From contig NZ_JAAIKO010000002.1 of assembly GCF_016107395.1 (NCBI RefSeq), forward strand, positions 397,409-461,408: a DNA stretch of 64,000 bases, written 5' to 3'. Positions within the stretch are counted from its first letter, which is position 1. Each line of letters opens with the position of its first letter. The notes under the pieces were generated by a model that ran no database searches, had not been told where the DNA came from, and saw only the letters and a list, made by a program, of their open reading frames with translations. Positions 18,280 to 26,948 of the stretch are shown piece after piece. A program made the translations under genes and the position numbers. Source of the stretch: Streptomyces fildesensis (GTDB taxonomy: Bacteria; Actinomycetota; Actinomycetes; Streptomycetales; Streptomycetaceae).

Positions 18280-19074
18280 ATGGCGCGAGTACGGTACGGC
18301 CCGCGGAGCGAAGCGGAAATGCAGGCGGCGAAGGCGGGCGGCGGCAAGCTCCCCGACATCTGGTCGACCGGGGTGGTGGCGGTCTGGGAGACCGACCCCG
18401 ACGTGGTGGCACAGGTCCTGCCGCCGCCGCTCAAGCCGGGGGAACGGCCCCTGGTGCGGGTGAACATCAGCCGCGTCGATCTGTTCGGACACCCGCTGGG
18501 TGCCGGCTCGGTCGCGGTCTCCGCCCGGCACGACGGTGTCGAGGGCTGGTATCCGCTGGTGATGCCGATGACGACCGAACGGGCGCTGATCGGCGGCCGG
18601 GAGGTCTTCGGCGAACCGAAGAAGCTCGGCGAGGTCACCGTGGAGCGGGTCGGCGACGTCGTGATGGCGAAGCTCGCCCGGCACGGCATCGCGTTCGTCG
18701 AGGTCGCCGGCGCGGTCAGCGGCGCGCTGCCGCTGCCGGGAGTCACCGAGAAGACCGACTTCTACTTCAAGTTCCTCCCCGCGGTGGACGGCAACGGCTT
18801 CGACGGCGACCCGGTGCTGGTGCGCTGCAGCCGGCACGAACGGGTGCGCAAGCTCGAAGCGATGACCGGCAGCGTGGTGCTGCGCGAGTCCGCGTACGAC
18901 CCGGTCGCCGACCTCTCGGTGCGCCGGCTCGTCGAGATCACCATCGGCGAGAAGACCAGCGACCAGTCGGGCCAGGTCGTCGAACGGGTCAGCGCGCAGG
19001 CGCTGCTGCCCTACATCCACCAGCGCTACGACGACGTCCAGCAGATCCTCGACGCGCCCCACCGGGAGGCCTGA
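18280..19074 (+). CDS. Acetoacetate decarboxylase family protein
   Basis: The 264-residue protein matches the ADC-like fold: RVNISRVDLFGHPLGAGSVA, then REVFGEPKKLGEVTVER with a Lys114-Lys115 pair at the place where acetoacetate decarboxylase has its Schiff-base Lys pair. Related enzymes decarboxylate or hydrate other keto acids, so the substrate is open. The ATG at 18280 follows GAAGGGCGG at 7 nt; earlier GTG (18250) and ATG (18259) codons have no such site. The stop overlaps the SDR start (TGATG), making it first in a four-gene coupled operon. Confidence 0.85.
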   Translation: MARVRYGPRSEAEMQAAKAGGGKLPDIWSTGVVAVWETDPDVVAQVLPPPLKPGERPLVRVNISRVDLFGHPLGAGSVAVSARHDGVEGWYPLVMPMTTERALIGGREVFGEPKKLGEVTVERVGDVVMAKLARHGIAFVEVAGAVSGALPLPGVTEKTDFYFKFLPAVDGNGFDGDPVLVRCSRHERVRKLEAMTGSVVLRESAYDPVADLSVRRLVEITIGEKTSDQSGQVVERVSAQALLPYIHQRYDDVQQILDAPHREA

Positions 19075-19958
19075 TGGACCTGCTGGCCGGACAGACGGCC
19101 GTGGTGACCGGCGCCGCGAGCGGCATCGGCTACGCCATGGCGGAACGGTTCGCCGCGGACGGGCTGAAGGTGGTCCTCGCCGATGTGGAGGAGGGCGCGC
19201 TCGACAAGGCCGTCGGGCGGCTGCGGGAGAATGGCGCCGAGGCCGTCGGGCAGCTCACCGATGTGAGCGACCGCGCCTCCGTCGAAGCCCTCGCCGAGGC
19301 CGCGTACCAGGCCTTCGGCGCCGTCCATGTGCTGTGCAACAACGCCGGGGTCGGCTCCGGCGCCGAGGGCCGGATGTGGGAGCACGACCCCAAGGACTGG
19401 CAGTGGGCCTTCTCGGTCAACGTATGGGGCGTCTTCCACGGCATCCAGGCGTTCCTGCCCCGGATGCTCGCGGCCGGTGAGCCGGGACACGTCGTCAACA
19501 CCTCCTCGGGAGACGGCGGGATCGCGCCGCTGCCGACCGCCTCGGTGTACGCCGTCACCAAGGCCGCGGTGGTGACGATGACGGAGTCGCTCTACGCCCA
19601 TCTCAAAGCCGAGCGCGCGGCCATCGGCGCCTCCGTGCTCTTCCCGGGCCCCCACATGCTCCGCACCGGACTGTGGGAGTCGCACCGCAACCGGCCCGAG
19701 CGGTACGCCAAGTCCGCGCCCCGCCGCACCCCGTACCGCAGCCTCGACCAGTGGGAGGCCGCGATGAAGGAGGCCGGGCACGAGGTGGCGTTCACCCCCG
19801 TGGAGGAGGTCGCCGGCTTCGTGGCCGACGGCATACGGGCCGGCCGCTTCTGGCTGCTGCCCGCCAGCGACCGCACCGACGCCCAGATCAGGGCGCGTTC
19901 GCAGTCGATGCTCGACCGGGCCGACCCGGGCTATCTGGAGAACTTCATTCTCGACTGA
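19074..19958 (+). CDS. SDR family NAD(P)-dependent oxidoreductase
   Basis: The 294-residue classical SDR has TGAASGIG (cofactor), NNAGVGSG, NTSSGDGG with the catalytic Ser, and YAVTK with the catalytic Tyr and Lys. The C-terminus is about 40 residues longer than a FabG (from ESHRNRPERYAKSAPRR onward), resembling SDRs that act on bulky ketones or alcohols. It overlaps the upstream gene by one base and precedes the amidohydrolase by 20 nt. Confidence 0.88.
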   Translation: MDLLAGQTAVVTGAASGIGYAMAERFAADGLKVVLADVEEGALDKAVGRLRENGAEAVGQLTDVSDRASVEALAEAAYQAFGAVHVLCNNAGVGSGAEGRMWEHDPKDWQWAFSVNVWGVFHGIQAFLPRMLAAGEPGHVVNTSSGDGGIAPLPTASVYAVTKAAVVTMTESLYAHLKAERAAIGASVLFPGPHMLRTGLWESHRNRPERYAKSAPRRTPYRSLDQWEAAMKEAGHEVAFTPVEEVAGFVADGIRAGRFWLLPASDRTDAQIRARSQSMLDRADPGYLENFILD

Positions 19959-19978
19959 ACGAGGGGACAGGAGACACC

Positions 19979-21265
19979 ATGACGGATCCGTACCTGATCA
20001 TCTCCTCGGACTGCCACGCGGGCCTGCCGACGGAGCAGTACCGGCCGTATCTCGACAGCAGGTTCCACGCGGACTTCGACGAGTTCCTCGGGCAGCGCCA
20101 GGCGCGCCGCGAGGCGATGACGCGGCTCGGGGTGCGCAACGAGGCGTTCGCGGAGAAGTGGTTCAGCGACAACGAGGAGGGGCTGCGCGGCGGCTGGGAC
20201 AGCGCGCAGCGCGACAAGGAACTCGACGGTGACGGGGTGGCGGCCGAGGTCGTCTTCCCGGACGCCGACGCCGTCGACAGCCAGACCGCCGCGCCCTTCG
20301 GGGTGGGCCTCGGGCTCTCCGGCGACCAGGACCCGGCGCTGGGGATGGCGGGCGCGCAGGCGCACAACCGCTGGCTCGCGGAGTTCTGTGCCGAGCGCAG
20401 CCCGGAACGCCGCTGCGGGGTGGCGCTGCTGCCCATCACCGGCGACGTGGACGCGGTGGTGGCCGAGGTCCGCAGGGCGAAGGCGTCCGGCCTCGGCGCC
20501 CTGATGATCCCCGCCCGGTGGGTCGACAAGGCGGCGTACCACGACGCCCGTTACGACCCGGTGTGGGCGGTGGCGCAGGAGCTGGAGATGCCCATCGTGA
20601 CCCACTCCGGATCGGCCCCGCACCACGAGTACGGGGACCATCTGGGCATCTACGTCAGCGAAGTGACGTTCTGGCCGTCCCGGCCGCTCTGGTTCCTGCT
20701 GTGGGCCGGGGTCTTCGAGCGCTTCCCCGGGCTGAAGTTCGGCATCGCCGAGTCCGGCTGCTGGTGGCTGCCGAACCAGCTGTGGTTCATGGACCGGCTC
20801 TACCTCGGCGCCCACGGTGGCAAGAAGCTCTCGCCGTTCGCCGAGCTGAAGCGGCCGCCGAGCGAGTACCTGGACCGCCAGGTGTTCATCTGCGCGACCA
20901 ACACCAAGCGCCGCGAGCTGGCCCAGCGCTACGAGATCGGGGTCGGCAACATCCTGTGGGGCAGCGACTTCCCGCACCCGGAGGGCACCTGGCCCGCGAC
21001 CCGGGAGTGGCTGAAGAACACGTTCCACGACATCCCGGTGACCGAGACCCGGCAGATGCTGGGGCTGGCCGCCGCCGAGGCCTTCGGCTTCGACACCGAG
21101 GCGCTGGCGCCGATCGCCCGCCGGATCGGCCCGACCCCGGCCGAACTGGGCCAGCCGGACGACCAGTCGGCCGTCGAGGCGTCCTGGGCGCGCGCCCGCG
21201 ACACCGGACGGCACTGGCTGACCGGGCACGACTTCCCGTACGTGGGGATGGAGGCGGGCACATGA
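19979..21265 (+). CDS. Amidohydrolase family protein (first copy)
   Basis: The 428-residue TIM-barrel metal hydrolase of the ACMSD/amidohydrolase-2 type has the N-terminal metal motif SSDCHAG, a mid-chain metal His in IVTHSGSAP and the C-terminal WGSDFPHPEGTWPATREW with the catalytic/metal Asp. Such enzymes hydrolyse C-C or C-N bonds or decarboxylate ring-cleavage products. The long insert before ELDGDGVAAEVVFPD differs from the second copy. The ATG at 19979 follows GGGGACAGGAGAC. It overlaps the next gene by 4 nt (ATGA). Confidence 0.85.
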   Translation: MTDPYLIISSDCHAGLPTEQYRPYLDSRFHADFDEFLGQRQARREAMTRLGVRNEAFAEKWFSDNEEGLRGGWDSAQRDKELDGDGVAAEVVFPDADAVDSQTAAPFGVGLGLSGDQDPALGMAGAQAHNRWLAEFCAERSPERRCGVALLPITGDVDAVVAEVRRAKASGLGALMIPARWVDKAAYHDARYDPVWAVAQELEMPIVTHSGSAPHHEYGDHLGIYVSEVTFWPSRPLWFLLWAGVFERFPGLKFGIAESGCWWLPNQLWFMDRLYLGAHGGKKLSPFAELKRPPSEYLDRQVFICATNTKRRELAQRYEIGVGNILWGSDFPHPEGTWPATREWLKNTFHDIPVTETRQMLGLAAAEAFGFDTEALAPIARRIGPTPAELGQPDDQSAVEASWARARDTGRHWLTGHDFPYVGMEAGT

Positions 21266-22503
21266 CACCCTCCGGTCCCGACGACCGCTACACGGTGATC
21301 TCGGCGGACTGCCACGCCGGCGCCGACCTGCTCGACTACCGGCCGTACCTGGCGGCCGGCCTCCACGAGGAGTTCGACGCGTGGGCGGCCACGTACGTCA
21401 ATCCGTACGAGGACCTGATCGCCCCCGAGGCGCCGCGCAACTGGGACTCCGGCCGCCGGCTCGCGGAGCTGGAGGCGGACGGCATCGTCGCCGAGGTCGT
21501 CTTCCCCAACACCGTGCCGCCGTTCTTCCCCAGCGGTTCGCTGCTGGCCCCCGCGCCCTCGAAGGAGGAGTTCGAGCTGCGCTGGGCCGGACTGCGGGCC
21601 CACAACCGGTGGCTCGCCGACTTCTGCGCGCAGGCCCCCGGCCGGCGCGCGGGCGTCGCACAGATCCTCCTCAACGATGTGGACGCGGCGGTCCGCGAGG
21701 TGCGGTGGGCCAAGGAGCACGGGCTGACCGGCGGCATCCTGCTGCCGGGCGCGCCACCGGGCTCCGGCGTCCCCGAGCTGTACTCGGCGGTGTACGACCC
21801 GCTCTGGGCGGTCTGCGACGAGCTGGACGTACCGGTGAACCACCACGGCGGCTCGGCCTCCCCGCCGCTCGGCGACGAACCCGCGGCCCGCGCGGTGTTC
21901 ATGGTCGAGACGACATGGTTCTCGCACCGGGCGCTGTGGCACCTGATCTTCGGCGGGGCGTTCCAACGGCACCCCGGGTTGCGGCTGGTGCTCACCGAGC
22001 AGGGTTCGGGGTGGATCCCCGCCGTGCTCGACATGCTGGAGTACTACCACGGGCGGCTGGTCAGCGCCGCGACCCGGGCGGCCACCGCCGAGGCCAAGTT
22101 CGGCACCGGGCTGGCGGACGCGATGGGCAAGGGACCGAAGGCCGTCTGGCGGGACAACTGCTTCGTCGGGGCGAGCTTCATGCGCCCCCACGAGGTGCCG
22201 CTGCGCGACCGGATCGGCCTGGAGAAGATCATGTGGGGCAGCGACTACCCGCATGACGAGGGCACGTATCCCTACACCAGGGAGGGGCTGCGGATCGCGT
22301 TCGCCGGGCTCCCGGCCGAGGAGGTCGCCGCGATGGTGGGCGGCAACGCGGCCCGTGTCTACGGCTTCGACCTCGGGCTGCTGGACGCGGTCGCCGCGAA
22401 GTCCGGCCCCACGGTGGCGGAGATCGCCGAGCCGCTGAAGGAGCCGCCCGCCGACGCGACCAGTCCGGCGTTCGCACCGGGAGGTTCGGTCCGCGTCTGG
22501 TGA
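21262..22503 (+). CDS. Amidohydrolase family protein (second copy)
   Basis: The 413-residue paralogue of the preceding gene shares SADCHAG, ELEADGIVAEVVFPN, NHHGGSA, WGSDYPHDEGTYPYTREG and NAARVYGFD. The two copies differ in their central loops, so they may form a heteromeric enzyme or act on successive intermediates. The start ATG overlaps the previous stop. It is the last gene of the TetR-linked operon and is followed by two strong hairpins. Confidence 0.85.
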   Translation: MTPSGPDDRYTVISADCHAGADLLDYRPYLAAGLHEEFDAWAATYVNPYEDLIAPEAPRNWDSGRRLAELEADGIVAEVVFPNTVPPFFPSGSLLAPAPSKEEFELRWAGLRAHNRWLADFCAQAPGRRAGVAQILLNDVDAAVREVRWAKEHGLTGGILLPGAPPGSGVPELYSAVYDPLWAVCDELDVPVNHHGGSASPPLGDEPAARAVFMVETTWFSHRALWHLIFGGAFQRHPGLRLVLTEQGSGWIPAVLDMLEYYHGRLVSAATRAATAEAKFGTGLADAMGKGPKAVWRDNCFVGASFMRPHEVPLRDRIGLEKIMWGSDYPHDEGTYPYTREGLRIAFAGLPAEEVAAMVGGNAARVYGFDLGLLDAVAAKSGPTVAEIAEPLKEPPADATSPAFAPGGSVRVW

Positions 22504-22539
22504 CGGTGGCGGGGCGGTGATGACGGCCGGCGTGTTACC

Positions 22540-22579
22540 TCCGGCGGCGGGGAATACGGGGGAGAACCCCGCCGCCGGA
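22540..22579. terminator. Hairpin terminator after the amidohydrolase operon
   Basis: A 13-bp GC stem with a 14-nt loop lies 37 nt after the operon stop. Confidence 0.75.
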
Positions 22580-22589
22580 AGACCGGGTG

Positions 22590-22609
22590 GACCGCGGTGT
22601 GCCGCGGTC
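22590..22609. terminator. Second hairpin (for the minus-strand small gene)
   Basis: A perfect 8-bp stem (GACCGCGG) with a TGTG loop ends at the stop codon of the small gene at 22609. It probably serves the convergent transcript. Confidence 0.55.
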
Positions 22610-22803
22610 TAACGCGATGACACCGTCCTGAACAGGGCGGACAGTGCCGCTCCGGGCCGCGCCGTGGAGGCGTGCCCGGACGGATCCTGGGTCGGTGACG
22701 GACGTGCGGCGTCCTTGGAGCCGCCGCCCGCCGTCACCAGCACGAACACGGAAAGGGCAAGCACGGCCAGGCTTACCGCGGTGGGCAGGCTCGGCCTGTG
22801 CAT
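22609..22803 (-). CDS. Small secreted or membrane-anchored protein (64 aa)
   Basis: A 64-residue ORF with a hydrophobic segment at residues 7-26 (PTAVSLAVLALSVFVLVTAG) followed by a Ser/Pro/Thr-rich, probably disordered tail. It has a GGGGGA element upstream and is divergent from the LuxR regulator. No family recognised. Reality as a gene is likely but not certain. Confidence 0.5.
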   Translation of the reverse strand: MHRPSLPTAVSLAVLALSVFVLVTAGGGSKDAARPSPTQDPSGHASTARPGAALSALFRTVSSR

Positions 22804-22938
22804 GAGGGTTCCCCCGGTGGATCGGCTACAGGCTCCACAGTGCCCGGGGCGGGGGTACCCGGCCATCGTGGACCACCACGAGATCAACCACGACAACACC
22901 ACGGCATATCCTGGGACCGCGGCGGCGGAAGGGGTGCG

Positions 22939-25722
22939 GTGGCCACGGTGGGGGAGCAGCTCGGTCTGCGCGAACGGGACGGCCAGCTGGCCGTCGCGGC
23001 ACGCCTCGCGGAACGGGCCGAGGCGGGCGCGGGCGCCCTGCTGGTGGTGCGCGGCGGCACGGGCAGCGGCCGGACCGCCCTCCTGGACGCGGCGGCCGAA
23101 CTCGCCCGGCGGCAGGGCCTGGACGTCCGCCGTACCCGCTGCGCGCAGCACGACCAGGACGCCGGCAGCGTGCCGTCCGTCGTGCGGCGGCTGCTGGACG
23201 GCGCCCCCGAGGCCGCGTCCATCGACGAGCTGCCGCCCGGCGGCATACCGCTCGCACTGGCCGTCGACGACGTCCATCTGGCGGATCCGGCCTCCCGCGG
23301 CTGGTTCGGCCGGCTGGTGCCCCGGCTCGACCGGCTGCCGGTCCTGCTGATCCTGACCGAGCGTCACCAGTACGACATGACGCCGGCCCCGCGCGGCATC
23401 GCCTGGGGCCTGGCCCCCTCGCTCGTCCACACGGTGCGGCTGCCGCCGCTGAGCGGGCCGTCCGTCGACGCGATCGCCCGCGAACGGCTCGGCGGCGACC
23501 CGCCGCCCGGCCTCGCCGCGGCGACCGCGGGCAACCCGCTGCTGCTGCACGCCCTGTTGCAGGACCTGGCCGAGCTGCACCCCGGCGGCCCGCCGGAGCG
23601 GACCCCGTCGAGCGTCGCCGAACTCCACCCCGGTGCCTACGCCGACGCCGTCGCCTGGCTGCTGGCCGCGGCGGGCCCGCAGACCGCCGACGCCGGCTGC
23701 GCGCTCGCCCTGGTGCAGGACGAGCACGACCCGCTCGGCCTGCTGGCGGAATGGCAGCGCGGCGAGCGCCGCCGCACCGGGCGGAAGGGCTTCACGGTGC
23801 CGGGGCACGTCGGCGCGGGGCCGGCGCGCGGCGAGCCGGAGACCGCCGATCCCGCACGGCTGGCCGGCTGGGCCGCCGCGCTGCGGCACCACGGCTTCCT
23901 GGCCGCAGGAGGCGGCGAAGCCGGCGGGCCGGCCATGTTCGCCCACCCGTTGCTGCGCGACGCGGTGCTGCACACCCTGCCCCGCGAACGCCGGGACGCG
24001 GCGCACCGCACCGCGGCCCGGCTGCTGCACGAGCGCGGCGACCGGGCCGGCGCCGTCGCCGGGCATCTGCTGCCGGTCCCGCCGGTCGGCGAGGCGTGGG
24101 CGGCCGATGTGCTGCTCGCCGCCGCGCAGGAGACCCGCTCGGAACCGGCGGGCGTTCCGCGGGCCGTCGCCCACTTGCGCCGGGCGCTGGACGAGCCTCT
24201 CACCACCGAGCGGCGCGGCAGCGTGCTCACCGAACTGGGCTGCCTGGAGGTCCGGATCGACCGGGCGGCGGGGGTCCGGCGGCTCGCCGAGGCGCTGCGC
24301 GTGCAGCAGGACGGGCACGGCCGGGTGCGGGTGGCCAGCGCGCTGGGCACGGCGCTCGCCGCGCACGGCGAGGTGCCCGCGGCCATCGCCGTACTGCGCG
24401 AACTCGCCGACGGCTTCGCCGGCCGCCCCGACCTGCTGAGCGCGGTGCAGGCGGCGACCGCGCTCATCGCCTCGCACGACGGGGAGAGCTGGCGGCAGAT
24501 GATCTCCGAACTGCTGCGGCTGCGGCATCTCGGCGACCCGGACCCGATGGCCGAGATGATGCTCACCGAGTACGAGTCGGCCGCCGGGCTGCTCTCGGCG
24601 GAACAGGCCTGGGAGCAGGTGCGTCCGCTGCTCGCGCACGGCTCGGTGGACCCGCTGCTGGAGCCGTACGTCCTGGGGTCGGTCGCCACCATCGCGCAGT
24701 GGGCCGACCTGCTGGACGAGGCGGAACGGTACGCCGCCCGGATCCCGCTCGGCGAGCCGGTGCTGCATCCGGGCCATGAGTGCCTGGTGAGCGTGCGGGC
24801 CGAGGCCGCCGTCATGCGGGGGGACTTCGCGCGGCTCGTCGACGACCAGGACCCCGCCGCCAATGTGCACGTCGGCGCCCAGACCATGATCGCGCTCACC
24901 GAACTCGACCGGCTGGACGAGGCGGCCGGGCTCGCCGGGAAGCTCGCGGGCCCCGGTCCCGACAACTCCTGGCAGTGGTGCGAGTTCCTGTACGCGCGCG
25001 GTCTGCTGCGCGCTGCGCGGGGTGATGACGGGGGCGCGCTGGAGGACCTCACCGACTGCGGCCGGCGGCAGGTCGCCCGCGGTGTGGTGAGCCCGGTCGT
25101 CACCGCCTGGCGCTCGGCGGCCGCCGACAGTCTGGTGCGGACCGGCCGGGCCGGCGAGGCGGTGCCGCTCGCCGCCGAGGAGCTGCGGCTGGCCAGGATC
25201 TGGGGCACGGCCCGTACCGAGGGTCGCGCCCTGCGCGCGCTCGGCTCGGCCACCGGCGGCCGGCGCGGCATCGAACTGCTCGAGGAGGCCGTCACCCGCC
25301 TGCGCGAGGAGCCGGCCGCCGAGCCGGAACTGATCGCCGCGCAGCTCGGCCTGGGCCGCTCCCTCACCGCCGCCGGGCGCTCAGGACAGGCCCGCGACGT
25401 GCTGCGGGAGGCCGCCGCGCGCGCCGAGCGGCTCGGCGCCGTACGCCTGGGCCGGCTCGCGCGGCAGGCGCTGCGGGACGGCGGCGCCCGCCCGCGCCGG
25501 ATCCCGCACACCGGAACCGGCGCCCTGACGGGCAGCGAGCGGCGGATAGCGGAGCTTGCCGCCGCGGGCCACGGCAACGTCGAGATAGCGGAGCTGCTGC
25601 ATCTGGCCCGCCGGACCGTCGAGACCCATCTGACCAGCACCTATCGGAAGCTCGGCATCCGGCAGCGGGCCGATCTGCCGACGGCGCTGGCGGCGGCTCC
25701 GGGGGACCCGGCCGGACGGTGA
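22939..25722 (+). CDS. Large LuxR-family (LAL/MalT-like) ATP-binding regulator
   Basis: The roughly 927-residue protein has an AAA/STAND ATPase at the N-terminus with Walker A RGGTGSGRTALL and Walker B-like LALAVDDVHL, a long TPR-like helical middle rich in Ala/Leu/Glu, and a C-terminal LuxR HTH (LTGSERRIAELAAAGHGNVEIAELLHLARRTVETHLTSTYRKL, shown in part by SERRIAELAA and RRTVETHL). LAL regulators activate transcription after ligand and ATP binding. The GTG at 22939 follows GGAAGGGG; a GTG at 22948 is a second choice. Its target is unknown; the flanking small gene or the alcohol dehydrogenase are candidates. Confidence 0.85.
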   Translation: MATVGEQLGLRERDGQLAVAARLAERAEAGAGALLVVRGGTGSGRTALLDAAAELARRQGLDVRRTRCAQHDQDAGSVPSVVRRLLDGAPEAASIDELPPGGIPLALAVDDVHLADPASRGWFGRLVPRLDRLPVLLILTERHQYDMTPAPRGIAWGLAPSLVHTVRLPPLSGPSVDAIARERLGGDPPPGLAAATAGNPLLLHALLQDLAELHPGGPPERTPSSVAELHPGAYADAVAWLLAAAGPQTADAGCALALVQDEHDPLGLLAEWQRGERRRTGRKGFTVPGHVGAGPARGEPETADPARLAGWAAALRHHGFLAAGGGEAGGPAMFAHPLLRDAVLHTLPRERRDAAHRTAARLLHERGDRAGAVAGHLLPVPPVGEAWAADVLLAAAQETRSEPAGVPRAVAHLRRALDEPLTTERRGSVLTELGCLEVRIDRAAGVRRLAEALRVQQDGHGRVRVASALGTALAAHGEVPAAIAVLRELADGFAGRPDLLSAVQAATALIASHDGESWRQMISELLRLRHLGDPDPMAEMMLTEYESAAGLLSAEQAWEQVRPLLAHGSVDPLLEPYVLGSVATIAQWADLLDEAERYAARIPLGEPVLHPGHECLVSVRAEAAVMRGDFARLVDDQDPAANVHVGAQTMIALTELDRLDEAAGLAGKLAGPGPDNSWQWCEFLYARGLLRAARGDDGGALEDLTDCGRRQVARGVVSPVVTAWRSAAADSLVRTGRAGEAVPLAAEELRLARIWGTARTEGRALRALGSATGGRRGIELLEEAVTRLREEPAAEPELIAAQLGLGRSLTAAGRSGQARDVLREAAARAERLGAVRLGRLARQALRDGGARPRRIPHTGTGALTGSERRIAELAAAGHGNVEIAELLHLARRTVETHLTSTYRKLGIRQRADLPTALAAAPGDPAGR

Positions 25723-25844
25723 CCGGCCGCGGCGCAGCACCTGCCGGCCGGTGCCCTGACCAGCCGTGACCCGCGGAGTGCGGCCCCCGGACCGCTGGCG
25801 TACCGTGAAGTCACCCCATTGAGCTGAGCAGCAAGGACACCCCC

Positions 25845-26888
25845 ATGCGCGCCACCGCCATCCACGCCCCGTTCGACATCAGGGTGGAGGACGTGCCCGA
25901 CGCCGCGATCCGGCAGCCCGGCGACGCCGTCGTCCGGGTGGTCCGCGCCTGCATCTGCGGCAGCGACCTGTGGGCGTACCGCGGCGAGGCCGCCCGCGAG
26001 CCGGGGCAGCGCATCGGCCACGAGTTCCTCGGCGTCGTCGAGGAGACCGGCTCCGAGGTGTCGGGACTGACGGCCGGCGACCTGGTCGTCGCCCCCTTCA
26101 TGTGGTCCGACGGCGTCTGCGAGTACTGCGCCGACGGCCTGACGACCTCCTGTGTGCACGGCGGCTTCTGGGGCTCGGTCGGCTCCGACGGCGGCCAGGG
26201 CGAGGCCGTCCGGGTGCCCTTCGCCGACGCCACCCTGGTCAAGCTGCCCGCCGAGGCGCTCTCCGACGACCGTCTGCTGTCCGCGCTGCTCGCGCTGTCC
26301 GACGTCATGGGCACCGGCCACCACGCCGCCATCGGCGCCGGGGTCGGCCCCGGCACGACGGTGGCGGTCGTCGGTGACGGCGCGGTCGGCCTGTGCGGTG
26401 TGCTCGCCGCCAAGCGGCTGGGCGCCGAGCGGATCATCGCGCTCGGCCGGCACACGGCGCGCACCGACATCGCCCGCACGTTCGGCGCCACCGACGTCGT
26501 CGCCGAGCGCGGCGAGGCCGCCGTCGCGGCGGTCCGCGAGCTGACCCGCGGGCAGGGCGCGCACGCCGTCATCGAGGCGGTCGGCACCGAGCAGTCCATG
26601 CGGACGGCCGTCGGCATCACCCGCGACGGCGGCGCGATCGGCTACGTCGGCGTCCCGCACGGCAGCGGCACCGGCCTGGACCTCGGCGAGATGTTCAACC
26701 GCAACATCGCCCTGCGCGGCGGCGTCGCCCCGGTCCGCAGCTACATCCCGGAGCTGCTCCCCGACATCCTGTCCGGCGCCATCGACCCGTCCCCGGTCTT
26801 CGACCACGCGGTCGGCCTGGAGGGCGTCCCCGGCGGCTACAAGGCGATGGACGAGCGCACCGCCCTGAAGGTCATCGTCAAGCTCTGA
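25845..26888 (+). CDS. Zinc-dependent alcohol dehydrogenase (MDR family)
   Basis: The 347-residue medium-chain dehydrogenase has the catalytic zinc ligand ACICGSDLW and GHEFLGVVEE. A structural-zinc lobe has three Cys (GVCEYCADGLTTSC) with Gly at the third of the usual four positions, so structural zinc binding may be weak or absent. The NAD(P) motif is VVGDGAVGLCG. It oxidises or reduces an unknown alcohol/aldehyde pair. The ATG at 25845 follows AAGGACA. Confidence 0.88.
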   Translation: MRATAIHAPFDIRVEDVPDAAIRQPGDAVVRVVRACICGSDLWAYRGEAAREPGQRIGHEFLGVVEETGSEVSGLTAGDLVVAPFMWSDGVCEYCADGLTTSCVHGGFWGSVGSDGGQGEAVRVPFADATLVKLPAEALSDDRLLSALLALSDVMGTGHHAAIGAGVGPGTTVAVVGDGAVGLCGVLAAKRLGAERIIALGRHTARTDIARTFGATDVVAERGEAAVAAVRELTRGQGAHAVIEAVGTEQSMRTAVGITRDGGAIGYVGVPHGSGTGLDLGEMFNRNIALRGGVAPVRSYIPELLPDILSGAIDPSPVFDHAVGLEGVPGGYKAMDERTALKVIVKL

Positions 26889-26895
26889 CGATGCA

Positions 26896-26932
26896 ACGCC
26901 GGGCGGGCCCGTCCATCGGGCCCGCCCGGCGT
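26896..26932. terminator. Bidirectional hairpin terminator
   Basis: A perfect 16-bp stem with a 5-nt loop (TCCAT) lies between the convergent alcohol dehydrogenase and subtilase genes. Confidence 0.85.
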
Positions 26933-26948
26933 CATCGGCAGCCGTTCG

